Origin: Erysipelotrichaceae bacterium
GTDB lineage: Bacteria > Bacillota_I > Bacilli_A > Erysipelotrichales > Erysipelotrichaceae
Assembly: GCA_017441765.1 (NCBI GenBank)
Contig: JAFRVK010000047.1
Coordinates: forward strand, 1 to 64,000
Length of the DNA: 64,000 bases
Direction: 5' to 3'
Shown: positions 42,891 to 50,928 of the stretch, one piece after another
How positions within the stretch are numbered: position 1 is the first letter of the stretch
How the letters are laid out: every line of letters starts with the position of its first letter
Notes under the pieces: generated by a model
What the model saw: the letters and a program-made list of their open reading frames with translations, nothing else
Told to the model about the DNA's origin: nothing
The model's database searches: none
Translations under genes and position numbers: made by a program

Positions 42891-43406
42891 ATGAAAAGTG
42901 ATTTATATATACTGAGAGAACACCACAAAGATCTGTCGACGACTGAGATGATCAGAAAGACGGGACACCGGATCGAAATCAGGATACTGAAGCAGGAAAT
43001 CGTTGAAGCCAACCATCATATTTCCCGTCAGTTGAATCTTCCTCTTGCCAGCAAGCTTTTATATGTGGAAAGACTGATCGTTGTTGATGGAGAAGCGCGC
43101 GCTTTTGAAAAACTGTATTTGAATCTGAATGAAATCAAAGGGATCGAAAATGTGAACCTGGATGATCGCTTCTTTCATGATTATCTAAACAAGGAAAAAG
43201 GAATCAATAAACTCTTCAATAAAGAAGAAGTCCTGATCGTCAAAGCCAACGAAACAGAAAAGAAAATGCTTGATCTGGATCAGGAAGAAGAAATCATCCT
43301 GATTAAGGGAATCGCAACAACGGAGAACGACACGCCGCTGGAATATTACGAAACAGCTGCCGATACCGCTTTCTATCGTTACAGGAGAGTGAGCAGCTAT
43401 GAATAA
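42891..43406 (+). CDS. UTRA effector-domain protein without DNA-binding domain
   Basis: A 171-aa protein that is only the effector-sensing UTRA domain of GntR/HutC regulators. It begins exactly at the interdomain linker (DLSTTEMIRKTGHRIEIRILKQEIVEA), then SRQLNLPLASKLLYVERLIVVDGEA, and ends with PLEYYETAADTAFYRYRRV, the standard UTRA finish. No winged-helix sequence is found upstream in any frame: the divergent MFS start is only 121 bases away. AAAGG precedes ATG. Its last eight bases overlap the start of a complete GntR gene, so the two are coupled. It may be a decoy or heterodimer partner, or a degraded duplicate; the intact frame argues for function. Confidence 0.8.
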   Translation: MKSDLYILREHHKDLSTTEMIRKTGHRIEIRILKQEIVEANHHISRQLNLPLASKLLYVERLIVVDGEARAFEKLYLNLNEIKGIENVNLDDRFFHDYLNKEKGINKLFNKEEVLIVKANETEKKMLDLDQEEEIILIKGIATTENDTPLEYYETAADTAFYRYRRVSSYE

Positions 43407-44136
43407 AGAGAATACGATTTATGGACAGCTGATGCAATCGATCCGTAACAAGATCATATCGGGAGAATTACAAATCGGCGATAAGATCGAGTCTGAAAGG
43501 GCCATGTCGGAAAAATACGGAATCAACCGGATGACAGTACGGAATGCGCTGAAGCACCTGGAAAATGAAGGCGTGCTGGAATCTATCAGAGGAAGCGGCA
43601 CTTATGTCAGAAAAAAGCCATATGTGGATGGCAAACTGACGATGGATCGGCAGCATGGCGTTCTGTCATTGAGCACACAGATCCGGCAGAAAGGAATGAA
43701 ATCATCCAGAATTCTTATTTCAATGAACAGAACGATTCCAACAGGCACAATCAGAGATGTCTATCCTGATGAAAATGAAATCTACGAAATCATACGGCTG
43801 TCATTGATCAACGACAATCCTTATGCTTTGCAGAAAGTGTATATCCCTTGCAGCCTGTTCAATGATGCCGAAAGGTTTGATTTTGAAGAAGGTTCCTTAT
43901 ATGACTACATGCAGGATAAAGGATATCGGCCGAAAACCGTAATTTCATATTTAAGGATCGAAGAACTGCCGGAAGAATATCTGAAGATCATGAGAAGCAG
44001 GAAAGAAAAGAAATACATGCTGTTCGACTACTATGCATATGATGGCGATCAGAAACTGATCGAATATACGATCTCTTATCATCATCCGGCATATACGAAA
44101 TTTACTTTTGAAACAGAAATCAATCTCGGAGGTTAA
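43399..44136 (+). CDS. GntR/HutC-family regulator
   Basis: Complete 245-aa HutC-type regulator. Winged helix about residues 6-72: IYGQLMQSIRNKIISGELQIG, ESERAMSEKYGINRMTVRNALKHLENEGV and IRGSGTYVRKKP. The UTRA domain follows (about residues 85-240) with IYEIIRLSLINDNPYALQKVYIP. Typical inducers are sugar phosphates. It overlaps the UTRA-only gene by eight bases and is followed two bases later by a HAD phosphatase, so all three form an operon. Its recognition helix (NRMTVRNALKHL) differs from that of the two other GntR proteins in the region. Confidence 0.92.
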   Translation: MNKENTIYGQLMQSIRNKIISGELQIGDKIESERAMSEKYGINRMTVRNALKHLENEGVLESIRGSGTYVRKKPYVDGKLTMDRQHGVLSLSTQIRQKGMKSSRILISMNRTIPTGTIRDVYPDENEIYEIIRLSLINDNPYALQKVYIPCSLFNDAERFDFEEGSLYDYMQDKGYRPKTVISYLRIEELPEEYLKIMRSRKEKKYMLFDYYAYDGDQKLIEYTISYHHPAYTKFTFETEINLGG

Positions 44137-44138
44137 TT

Positions 44139-44795
44139 ATGCTGAAAGCGGTGATTTTTGATATGGATGGGGTGCTGGTTGATTCTGAAAAAGAATATCT
44201 GAGAATGTGGAAGAAGTATTATTACACAAACGGTATCGACATCAGCGAAGAAGAATTGCGCACTATATGTGGCAGTCCGCACAGCTATGAAATCGAACTG
44301 CTGGCAAGAAAAGCCGGTATATGCTATGAGAAAGCGGCGAAGCTTAGAAGCGAGTATCTTAACAGAAACAAGATCGACTATCGGAAAATCAAAAAACCTC
44401 ATGTCGATGAGATCCTTGCATATATCAGAAATCAGGGCTTGAAAACGGCCCTGGCTTCCACTTCCACTTTTGAGAATATCAATGCCGCTCTAAATGAATG
44501 CGAAATTGCAGACCGTTTCGATTTCATCATTAGCGGCGAAATGTTCAAACGAAGCAAACCGGATCCGCAGATCTATGAAACGACAGTAAGAAAACTTGGC
44601 TGCAGCAAAAAGGAAGTGCTGGTGATCGAGGATTCGGATTACGGCATACAGGCGGCGAAAGCAGCAGGTTTGACGGTCATTGCGATTGATGATCCTGTTC
44701 TGAAATTCGACAATCATCTTGCCGATTATATCGTCAAAGACCTTGCGGAAACCAAAGAAATCCTAAAGGAACACGTATCATTAAATATCCCATAG
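44139..44795 (+). CDS. HAD phosphatase, beta-phosphoglucomutase-like
   Basis: HAD subfamily IA protein of 218 aa. Motif I FDMDGVLVDSE, motif II Thr/Ser in ALASTST (about residue 105), Lys of SKPDPQIYE, and motif IV VIEDSDYGIQAAKAAG. DxDGVLVDSE is shared by beta-phosphoglucomutase and sugar-phosphate phosphatases; cap differences do not allow a choice. GGAGG precedes ATG, two bases after the GntR stop. It is related to the HAD protein at 60149, so both may dephosphorylate sugars released by the SIS enzymes nearby. That link is an inference. Confidence 0.9.
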   Translation: MLKAVIFDMDGVLVDSEKEYLRMWKKYYYTNGIDISEEELRTICGSPHSYEIELLARKAGICYEKAAKLRSEYLNRNKIDYRKIKKPHVDEILAYIRNQGLKTALASTSTFENINAALNECEIADRFDFIISGEMFKRSKPDPQIYETTVRKLGCSKKEVLVIEDSDYGIQAAKAAGLTVIAIDDPVLKFDNHLADYIVKDLAETKEILKEHVSLNIP

Positions 44796-44800
44796 AAAGA

Positions 44801-44825
44801 AAATCCCGTCTCAAGGACGGGATTT
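44801..44825. terminator. Bidirectional terminator between convergent genes
   Basis: AAATCCCGTC (44801-44810) and GACGGGATTT (44816-44825) pair perfectly with a 5-base loop. It lies between the HAD gene and the GntR gene on the other strand. Confidence 0.88.
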
Positions 44826-45537
44826 AACGTGAAGTGTATGTATACAGATCGCCGTTGTAATAGTTTTCGATATATTCAAACGGAACGATCTCGTTCCTGA
44901 TTTCGGTATAGGTAATATGCGAAACACAAAGCAATGCGGTTTCGCTGATGCCTAAGAGCTTTTTCTGTTCCTCGTTAGGCAATCTGGCAGAAAACTGCAT
45001 CGTTTTTGCGACGCGGGGAATGCCGATCGTATCCAGGTATTCATAAAACGATTGATTCAGGCTTTCAATGTCTATCGCAGGCACGACTCTGGCACTGACA
45101 TATCCATAGCTGATTGCGACAGGCATGCCGTTTCCGCTTCGCAGGCGGACGATATAGTGAACCAGATCATCGTTGTTCAGGTTCAGCTTGTCTCTGACTT
45201 CCGGGACATCGGATGCTTTCAACGCCTGATAAGTCAGCAGTTTGGATCCGGCTTTCATGCCGATTTTACGCATATCTTCAGTGAAGCTGTCGGTACTGAC
45301 GCTGTCTTTCGCTACGGCAGGCGCCTGAACAAAGCTCCCTTTCCCCGGAATTCTGGTGATATATCCTTTTTCCGAAAGATGATTCATTGCTTTGTTTACG
45401 GTCATTCTGGATGATGAAAATTTCTGACACAGCTGCGCCTCTGTCATGATCTGATCGCCGTACTTCAATTCGCCCTGTTCGATCTGTGCGATGAAAAAAT
45501 CTTCGATCTGTTTATATTTGGCCTCTTTTATCTTCAT
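44824..45537 (-). CDS. GntR/HutC-family regulator
   Basis: A 237-aa HutC-type repressor. Winged helix about residues 5-72: YKQIEDFFIAQIEQGELKYG, the recognition helix SSSRMTVNKAMNHLSEKGY and IPGKGSFVQAP; UTRA about 80-235, with VHYIVRLRSGNGMPVAISYGYVS and a closing FEYIENYYNGDLY. The recognition helix is almost identical to that of the regulator at 55.2-56.0 kb (STSRMTVYKAMTNL), so the two should read the same operator, likely TGTATATACA. A TATAAT box (45560-45565) and two such operator-like sites lie in its own upstream region, suggesting autoregulation. Confidence 0.92.
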   Translation of the reverse strand: MKIKEAKYKQIEDFFIAQIEQGELKYGDQIMTEAQLCQKFSSSRMTVNKAMNHLSEKGYITRIPGKGSFVQAPAVAKDSVSTDSFTEDMRKIGMKAGSKLLTYQALKASDVPEVRDKLNLNNDDLVHYIVRLRSGNGMPVAISYGYVSARVVPAIDIESLNQSFYEYLDTIGIPRVAKTMQFSARLPNEEQKKLLGISETALLCVSHITYTEIRNEIVPFEYIENYYNGDLYTYTSR

Positions 45538-45583
45538 TGATAAACCTCATCTATAGACCATTATACTATCAGTCGTTTCTTTT

Positions 45584-45612
45584 TGTATATAAAAATGGTT
45601 TATATATATACC
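45584..45612 (-). promoter_or_regulatory. GntR gene upstream region with TGTATATA and TATATATACC sites
   Basis: TGTATATA (45584-45591) overlaps the expected -35 region of a minus-strand promoter whose -10 TATAAT is 45560-45565; GGTTTATATATATACC (45597-45612) lies further upstream. Both resemble the HutC-type GTATATAC core. Confidence 0.45.
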
Positions 45613-45618
45613 AGTTGA

Positions 45619-46995
45619 TCAAAAATCATGGTTTTGTATATTTTTAGCGCCGATACGGATTTCCTCCAGCAGTTTCCTGCAGAGAAAAACCGCATGAATG
45701 ACCGACAGCCAGTCAGAAAGCGGTTGAGCATAGTAGATGCCTTTTTCCTGTAACAGTTTCGGCAGCAGAATGATAAGCGGGATATAGATCAGACCGTGAC
45801 GGCTGATGGAAAGGATCATGGATTCTTTTCCCATTCCTGCAGCCTGCAGGGAAATGGTAAGAATATAGTAAGCGGCATAGACCGGCAAGGAAACAGTATA
45901 AGCCATGATGTATCTGACGCCGTAAGCGATCGAAGCTTCATTGGCGGCGAACAATCCGATGTATTCATAGCCGTATTTCCAGATCACCGCGTCTGCCAGC
46001 AAGGAATAGGCAGTCAGTACAGAAAGGCTCAGGATCATCGATTGATAAAGACGCTGATAATTGCGGGCGCCATAGTTATAGGAAGCGAAAGGCAGATATC
46101 CGTTTGCTGCGCCTTGAATAAAGAAATTCATGAAATAAGAAGCATTCTTTCCTACAGAACAGCCTGCAACAAAGTCGGTCGAAAAAGCAAACACCTGCTT
46201 ATTGTAGATTCCGGAAGCGAAACCGGGGATCACATTTCTGACGTAGCAGGAAGCACCGACTTTTGCGATTTCCTTAACGATGTGTTTATCCATATGCAGA
46301 TCCATGAATTTCCAATACAAGGCGGTCTTATGCGAATGCAGACGGTGCAGACAAAGAACGGCAGTAAAGCCGCGGCAGAATGCTGTCGCCAGGGCTGCGC
46401 CATAAATGCCAAGGCCCAAGCCGCGGTCAAACATCAAAAGAGGGTCCAGCACGATATTGAGGACTACGCTGGCGCTGATGATGACGGTAGAATAGCGTAT
46501 GTCGCCGACGGATCGCAAAAGATGCACGGCTGTTGTCCTTATCACAAAAAAGACCATCATGACAATATCGATGATCCCGTAAATCGTGGCATAAGAAATG
46601 ACCTCTGGATCATTTGTCTGCCACAGGATGTATGGCCTTAAGACCAGGATGCCCAGAACCATATGGACAAGACTCAGGACGATGCACAAAGTCATGGATG
46701 TGCGAACTGTCTCGTATACTTTTTCCGGATCGCTTCTGGCACCCAGGATCCTTCCCAGATAGGAAGCCCCACCTATGCCGACAAAAGCACCGACCGATTC
46801 AATAAAGATATTGATAGAAACATTCGTACTCATGGCAGCGATCATTGCGCTGTTTTTTAACTGACCGACAAAGTACTGATTGATCGTGCTATAGATCAGG
46901 TCGACGACAGAAACAAGGATCGAAGGCACAGCTAAAGCGATCATCGCCTTGCCGATCTTTTCTTTTTCAAACAAATAAGTACTGTCCCGATGCAT
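45619..46995 (-). CDS. MATE-family multidrug/organic compound exporter
   Basis: A 458-aa MATE transporter with about twelve helices. The first helix region IGKAMIALAVPSILVSVVDLIYSTINQYFVG is the usual MATE opening with the conserved Asn-Gln pair, ATAFCRGFTAV and GISAxPEKVY-like ILGARSDPEKVYETVR follow. MATE proteins export cationic compounds with Na+ or H+. It is divergent from the mannose-PTS operon, and HutC-type operators lie between the two (47041-47074), so it may belong to the same regulon, perhaps exporting a released amine; that is speculative. Confidence 0.9.
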   Translation of the reverse strand: MHRDSTYLFEKEKIGKAMIALAVPSILVSVVDLIYSTINQYFVGQLKNSAMIAAMSTNVSINIFIESVGAFVGIGGASYLGRILGARSDPEKVYETVRTSMTLCIVLSLVHMVLGILVLRPYILWQTNDPEVISYATIYGIIDIVMMVFFVIRTTAVHLLRSVGDIRYSTVIISASVVLNIVLDPLLMFDRGLGLGIYGAALATAFCRGFTAVLCLHRLHSHKTALYWKFMDLHMDKHIVKEIAKVGASCYVRNVIPGFASGIYNKQVFAFSTDFVAGCSVGKNASYFMNFFIQGAANGYLPFASYNYGARNYQRLYQSMILSLSVLTAYSLLADAVIWKYGYEYIGLFAANEASIAYGVRYIMAYTVSLPVYAAYYILTISLQAAGMGKESMILSISRHGLIYIPLIILLPKLLQEKGIYYAQPLSDWLSVIHAVFLCRKLLEEIRIGAKNIQNHDF

Positions 46996-47040
46996 TGCTG
47001 TCTCCTGAAAACCGATAAGGAAAGGTCCTGATTCAATTAC

Positions 47041-47096
47041 AGTATATACAAATTGATTTGATTATGTATATACAATATAATATAATAGAATATACA
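47041..47096. promoter_or_regulatory. Mannose-PTS-1 promoter with TGTATATACA operators
   Basis: TTGATT (47053-47058), 17 bases, TATAAT (47076-47081) form a strong promoter. The perfect palindrome TGTATATACA (47065-47074) lies in the spacer, AGTATATACA (47041-47050) is 24 bases away centre to centre, and ATATACA recurs at 47090-47096. GTATATAC fits the published HutC-type consensus GTMTAKAC. This is a textbook repressor layout for the nearby GntR proteins. Confidence 0.7.
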
Positions 47097-47190
47097 AAGA
47101 GAGAAGTGTTTTTGCTAAGAAATCGGCATAAACAAGATAAGTCAAATATCTAATCAAGAGGCCTTTCGACTTCGGTTCGTTCTGATACAA

Positions 47191-47218
47191 CAATATCTGA
47201 GGCCGTAAACAGATATTG
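47191..47218 (+). promoter_or_regulatory. Stem-loop in the PTS-1 leader
   Basis: CAATATCTG (47191-47199) and CAGATATTG (47210-47218) are a perfect 9-bp inverted repeat, 10-base spacer, in the long leader 32 bases before the first PTS gene. There is no T run, so it is not a terminator; it may be an RNA structure or a second operator. Confidence 0.4.
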
Positions 47219-47249
47219 CGAACATAAAATCATACAGGAGGGAGGATTT

Positions 47250-48035
47250 ATGAGTATTGTTCAAATTGTATTGCTGGCAGCGGCTTGCGCTTTCTGTCGT
47301 ATGGAAAGCGGATGGTTCGGCGAATGTAAATTCCGTCAGCCGATCGTCACAAGCTTTATTGTCGGCTTGATTTTAGGTGATGTTCCAAACGCACTTAAAA
47401 TCGGCGCTCAGTTCGAAATGATCTGGATGGGCGTAGCCGGTATCGGACCGGTAGCGCATCTTGACGTTACGACGGGCGGTTTCTTGGGCACTGTAATTGC
47501 TTTACAGTCAGGACAGGGATTTGAAGCGGCGATGTTGTTTGCGCTACCGGCTTCTATGATCATGCAGTTCTTAGAGAATTTCACGAATACGGCATTCGGT
47601 TACTTCGATGTTAAGATCGACAATGATGTAGAAAACGGCGTCTATGACAAAATCACTTCGACATTCCTGTTTGCCGGTGCATTAAGAGTTATTCTGGAAT
47701 TCACGGTCGTGCTGGTATTCTTGCTGGCTTCCAACGCGATTTCCGCAGCTTTGAGCAACGGCTTCCCGGTATGGCTTGAAAAAGGCTTAGGTGGCGCAGG
47801 TGTACTGTTATCTGCCTACGGATTCGCAATGCTGCTTTCGATCATGATGGAAAAAGAACTGATTCCGTTCTTTATCATCGGTTATACGCTGGCTGCATTC
47901 TCCGGCAGATCTTACAACATGATCGGTATCGGCGCGATCGGTCTTGCTTTGGCATGGATCTATTTCCTGATTGCTGACAAGCTTGGCGGCAGAAAAGCCG
48001 CTGTTGCCGATGCAGACGACGGATGGGAGGACTAA
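47250..48035 (+). CDS. PTS mannose-family EIIC
   Basis: Membrane subunit of 261 aa of a mannose/fructose/sorbose-family PTS. MSIVQIVLLAAACAFCRMES is the first helix; SFIVGLILGDVPNALKIGAQFEMIWMGVAGIGP carries the conserved LGD and E residues of the family (seen in parts). About seven helices and an acidic C-terminus. GGAGGGAGG lies upstream. It opens an operon with EIID, EIIB, two SIS proteins and EIIA. The gene content matches Salmonella gfrABCDEF, which imports fructoselysine and glucoselysine, but the substrate is not fixed by sequence. Confidence 0.94.
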   Translation: MSIVQIVLLAAACAFCRMESGWFGECKFRQPIVTSFIVGLILGDVPNALKIGAQFEMIWMGVAGIGPVAHLDVTTGGFLGTVIALQSGQGFEAAMLFALPASMIMQFLENFTNTAFGYFDVKIDNDVENGVYDKITSTFLFAGALRVILEFTVVLVFLLASNAISAALSNGFPVWLEKGLGGAGVLLSAYGFAMLLSIMMEKELIPFFIIGYTLAAFSGRSYNMIGIGAIGLALAWIYFLIADKLGGRKAAVADADDGWED

Positions 48036-48037
48036 TC

Positions 48038-48862
48038 ATGAGTGAATACATCAGTGAAAAAAATAATATTACCAAGAAAGATTTTGTAAAAACATTCTGG
48101 CGTTCTTTCCTGTTGCAGGCAAACTTCACTTATGCCAAGATGCAGGGTGTCGGCTTCTGTGTAGCCATTCAGCACATTTTACGGAAGATCTGGACAAATG
48201 ATGAAGACTACAAGAAAGCGTTGCAGAGACATCTTGCTCCATTCAACATGACGGTTGCTCCATCTCCATTGATCATGGGTATTTCCATCGCGATGGAGGA
48301 ACAGGCAAAAGAAGAGCCGGACTATGATTTTGAAGCGATCAACGCTGTCAAGGTCGCTTTGATGGGTCCGTTGAGCGGTGTCGGCGATGCCTTCTTCTGG
48401 GGAATCATCAAGCTTCTGGCTTCCGGTCTGGCTTTAGGTTTTGCTCAGGATGGCAATCCGATCGCTCCGTTCATCTTGCTGCTGGTCTTTAACGTTCCGA
48501 ACTTCTTAACCAGATGGTATGGTTTGAAGATCGGTTATGAAAGAGGACAGACTTTCCTTGGCGAACTTGAACAATCAGGCAAGCTGCAGCTTTTGACTTA
48601 CTGTGCCGGTATCTTGGGTATGGTATCTGCAGGCTGTATGATCGCGATGTGGTGCTCGATCACCTGCCCGTTGGTCTTTGAATTGGGTGGTGCTGAATTT
48701 GTGATCCAGGATACGCTGGACGAGATCTTCCCTCGCTTGCTGCCATTGCTGTTCGTGCTGTTTGACTACAACCTGATCAAGAAGGGCATGAGCTCAGGCA
48801 AGATCACGCTGCTGCTGGCTATTATCGGCTTTATATTAGGAGTATTTAATCTGATCGGTTAA
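48038..48862 (+). CDS. PTS mannose-family EIID
   Basis: Membrane subunit of 274 aa that pairs with EIIC. KKDFVKTFWRSFLLQANFTYAKMQG is the amphipathic N-terminal region, LRKIWTNDEDYKKALQRHLAPFN (as ALQRHLAPFN) and IAMEEQ the conserved middle, and VALMGPLSGVGDAFFWG the family signature; helices lie mainly in the last 110 residues. Start at ATG 48038 behind GGGAGG; an earlier in-frame codon inside the EIIC gene is not needed. Two bases separate it from EIIC. Confidence 0.94.
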   Translation: MSEYISEKNNITKKDFVKTFWRSFLLQANFTYAKMQGVGFCVAIQHILRKIWTNDEDYKKALQRHLAPFNMTVAPSPLIMGISIAMEEQAKEEPDYDFEAINAVKVALMGPLSGVGDAFFWGIIKLLASGLALGFAQDGNPIAPFILLLVFNVPNFLTRWYGLKIGYERGQTFLGELEQSGKLQLLTYCAGILGMVSAGCMIAMWCSITCPLVFELGGAEFVIQDTLDEIFPRLLPLLFVLFDYNLIKKGMSSGKITLLLAIIGFILGVFNLIG

Positions 48863-48882
48863 GCGATTGAAAGAAGAATATT

Positions 48883-49365
48883 ATGATACATCAGTATAAA
48901 ATCGATGACAGGCTGATCCATGGCATGGTCTATATGACGTGGTTCCCGAAGTTCAATATTAACCGAGCCATCATTGTCGATGATAACATCGTTAATAATG
49001 AAACAAGAAAAATGTCGCTGCGTTTGGGCATGCCGCAATCAGCGAAACTGGTTATCTGGTCTGTTGAGAAAGCAGCGGAAAAGATTCTGGGAGGAATCGA
49101 TCAGGGGAATAACGTTATCGTTATCGTCAATTCGCCGGTTTGGCTGAATGGTCTGATGGAAAAAGGCGTTGAAATCAAGGAGGTATGCTGCGGAAACTGT
49201 TCCGATAACGGCAAGGACTCCGTACAGGTTTCAGGTACCCTGTATGCCAGCAAAGAAGACGTTGAAGCCTACAAGGCGATGATCAGCAAAGGAGTCAGAT
49301 TCTATCGGCAGACGACGCCTGAAGTGACTCCTGAAGAATTGAACGACAAACTGACTAGCTTATAA
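48883..49365 (+). CDS. PTS mannose-family EIIB
   Basis: Cytosolic EIIB of 160 aa. The phospho-His is His13 in IDDRLIHGMV, and WFPKFNINRAIIVDD and KMSLRLGMP follow as in EIIB-Man/Sor. The Cys-rich stretch VCCGNCSDNGKDS (about residues 103-115) is unusual: family members carry a substrate or contact loop here, normally without three Cys. GAAAGAAGAA precedes ATG. EIIA for this system is encoded two genes downstream. Confidence 0.93.
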   Translation: MIHQYKIDDRLIHGMVYMTWFPKFNINRAIIVDDNIVNNETRKMSLRLGMPQSAKLVIWSVEKAAEKILGGIDQGNNVIVIVNSPVWLNGLMEKGVEIKEVCCGNCSDNGKDSVQVSGTLYASKEDVEAYKAMISKGVRFYRQTTPEVTPEELNDKLTSL

Positions 49366-49379
49366 AGAAAGGAAACATT

Positions 49380-50480
49380 ATGGGAAGCGAACAACCTACA
49401 GTATTGGGATACATGAGGACACAGCCTGAAGTTTTAAGATCTGTTTATGCAAACAGACAGGCTTTTACGGAACCATTTATAGAATACTTTGTAAAGAAGG
49501 AGATCAGAAAAGTGATCTTCTTCGGTTCAGGAACTTCCTATAATGTTTCTCATATCGCAGCTTATTATTTTAAACATCTGGTTGGAATAGATGCTGAGGC
49601 GCAATATCCGACAGTATACCTGAACTATGAATGTGCCAACAGAAATCATTATATTGAAGATGCGCAGATTCTTTGTGTCGGTATATCCCAATCCGGGACA
49701 TCTATTTCAACCGTACAGATGATGGATCACGCCAGAAAAAAGGGTTATTCGACCCTGGCTCTGACGGGCGATATTAACAGTGAAATCACCAGGCATGTCG
49801 ATGTCGTATGCCACCTTCTGGTAGGAGACGAACTGACCCCGCCGGAGACCAAAGGCTATACGACATCCGTCATCAGCACGTATCTGTGGGCGCTGGAATT
49901 ATGCAGAGCGATCAAAAAAATAAGTGATGAAGAGTATCGGAACGCCTGTGCGGAACTGGAAGACATGCTGGCTGATTTTGAAAATGTCGTTGCCGACAGC
50001 GAAGCGTGGTATGAAAGAATCAAAGCGGCCATATTGAACAGCAATCGCATTTATGTGCTTGGTTATGGCATCGATTATGGTTCGATGCTGGAAGGAACTT
50101 TGAAGATCTCCGAGATGTTGCGCTATCCGACAGTCGCCTGCGAACTGGAGGAGTTCATGCACGGTCTCACCACGACACTGAAAAAGGATGTCACGATTCT
50201 TATGATCGGCAGCGATGAAAAAGAACGGAACAGGATGCTGGAAATGCGTCAGGCATTCAAAAAGTATACGGATCGTGTATTTGTGATTTCCTGCGGGAAT
50301 CTGATCGATGATCCGACAGAAACGGATATTGTTTTTAAGAAGAGCTACAACAAGTACATTGCTCCGCTGGCTTATACGGTACCGATGCAGTTTATCGGAG
50401 CCAAAGGCGCGAAAGATATAGGAATCGATACCAATATCTGGCCGTTTACCGAGCTCAGCGGACATTTGGAGGAAGAATAA
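49380..50480 (+). CDS. SIS-domain deglycase/isomerase 1 (GfrE/GfrF-like)
   Basis: Double-SIS protein of 366 aa of the GlmS-isomerase/AgaS/FrlB group. First SIS domain: FFGSGTSYNVSHI and VGISQSGTSISTV, the phosphosugar-binding Ser/Thr loops. Second: LGYGIDYGSMLEG and the catalytic-region ELEEFMHGLTT. Such enzymes release ammonia or an amino acid from an amino-sugar or Amadori phosphate. It sits inside the PTS operon between EIIB and EIIA, so its substrate should be the phosphorylated import product. It is paralogous to the protein encoded at 56.1-57.2 kb, sharing ETKGY/ETRGY and ISDEEY/ISDEDY blocks. AAAGAAAGGA precedes ATG. Confidence 0.9.
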   Translation: MGSEQPTVLGYMRTQPEVLRSVYANRQAFTEPFIEYFVKKEIRKVIFFGSGTSYNVSHIAAYYFKHLVGIDAEAQYPTVYLNYECANRNHYIEDAQILCVGISQSGTSISTVQMMDHARKKGYSTLALTGDINSEITRHVDVVCHLLVGDELTPPETKGYTTSVISTYLWALELCRAIKKISDEEYRNACAELEDMLADFENVVADSEAWYERIKAAILNSNRIYVLGYGIDYGSMLEGTLKISEMLRYPTVACELEEFMHGLTTTLKKDVTILMIGSDEKERNRMLEMRQAFKKYTDRVFVISCGNLIDDPTETDIVFKKSYNKYIAPLAYTVPMQFIGAKGAKDIGIDTNIWPFTELSGHLEEE

Positions 50481-50903
50481 ATGATAGGATTTATTGTTAC
50501 CGGGCATGGCAATTTTGCCAGCGGGATCACTTCGGCTGTTACTTTGGTTACAGGCATTGAAGATGGTGTGATCGCCTGTGATTTTGATGACATGTCGTCA
50601 TTCGAATCGATCAGGACGAAACTTGAGAAAGCCGTAGAGGATCTGAAAGATTATGATGATATCGTTATTTTCTGTGATCTGTTAAGCGGGACGCCTTTTA
50701 ATCAGGCTCTGGATATGAAGGTGAGCAGCGGAACAGACAGGATCCATATCGTCTATGGTTCGAATCTACCTTTACTGATCGAAGCGATACTGGCAGGAAC
50801 CAATGGAGCAGATATGGATAGGATCAATGAAATTGTGGAAATGGCAAAGACAAGCATTGGCAAGGTAGAAGATCGCAATGTCAGTGATGAAGATGATTTC
50901 TGA
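50481..50903 (+). CDS. PTS mannose-family EIIA
   Basis: Phosphocarrier of 140 aa. The phospho-His is His9 in FIVTGHGNFASGI; CDLLSGTPFNQAL (about residue 68-80) is the second conserved segment, and VYGSNLPLLIEAIL the third. The ATG directly follows the stop of the SIS gene, with GGAGGA inside that gene's end as ribosome site. It is the only mannose-type EIIA in the window and would have to serve the second PTS too, unless another is encoded elsewhere. Confidence 0.93.
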   Translation: MIGFIVTGHGNFASGITSAVTLVTGIEDGVIACDFDDMSSFESIRTKLEKAVEDLKDYDDIVIFCDLLSGTPFNQALDMKVSSGTDRIHIVYGSNLPLLIEAILAGTNGADMDRINEIVEMAKTSIGKVEDRNVSDEDDF

Positions 50904-50928
50904 TTTAAAGAAACAGAAGGAGACACAA

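Noticed and set aside
45796-46641. Plus-strand frame of 281 codons opposite the MATE gene.
   Set aside because: The composition is rich in Cys, His and Asp, with no start signal, and it mirrors the codon pattern of the MATE gene.
41480-46995. Reading the MFS and MATE exporters as antibiotic-resistance genes.
   Set aside because: Both families include many exporters of unknown substrate, and nothing in the sequence shows a drug specificity.
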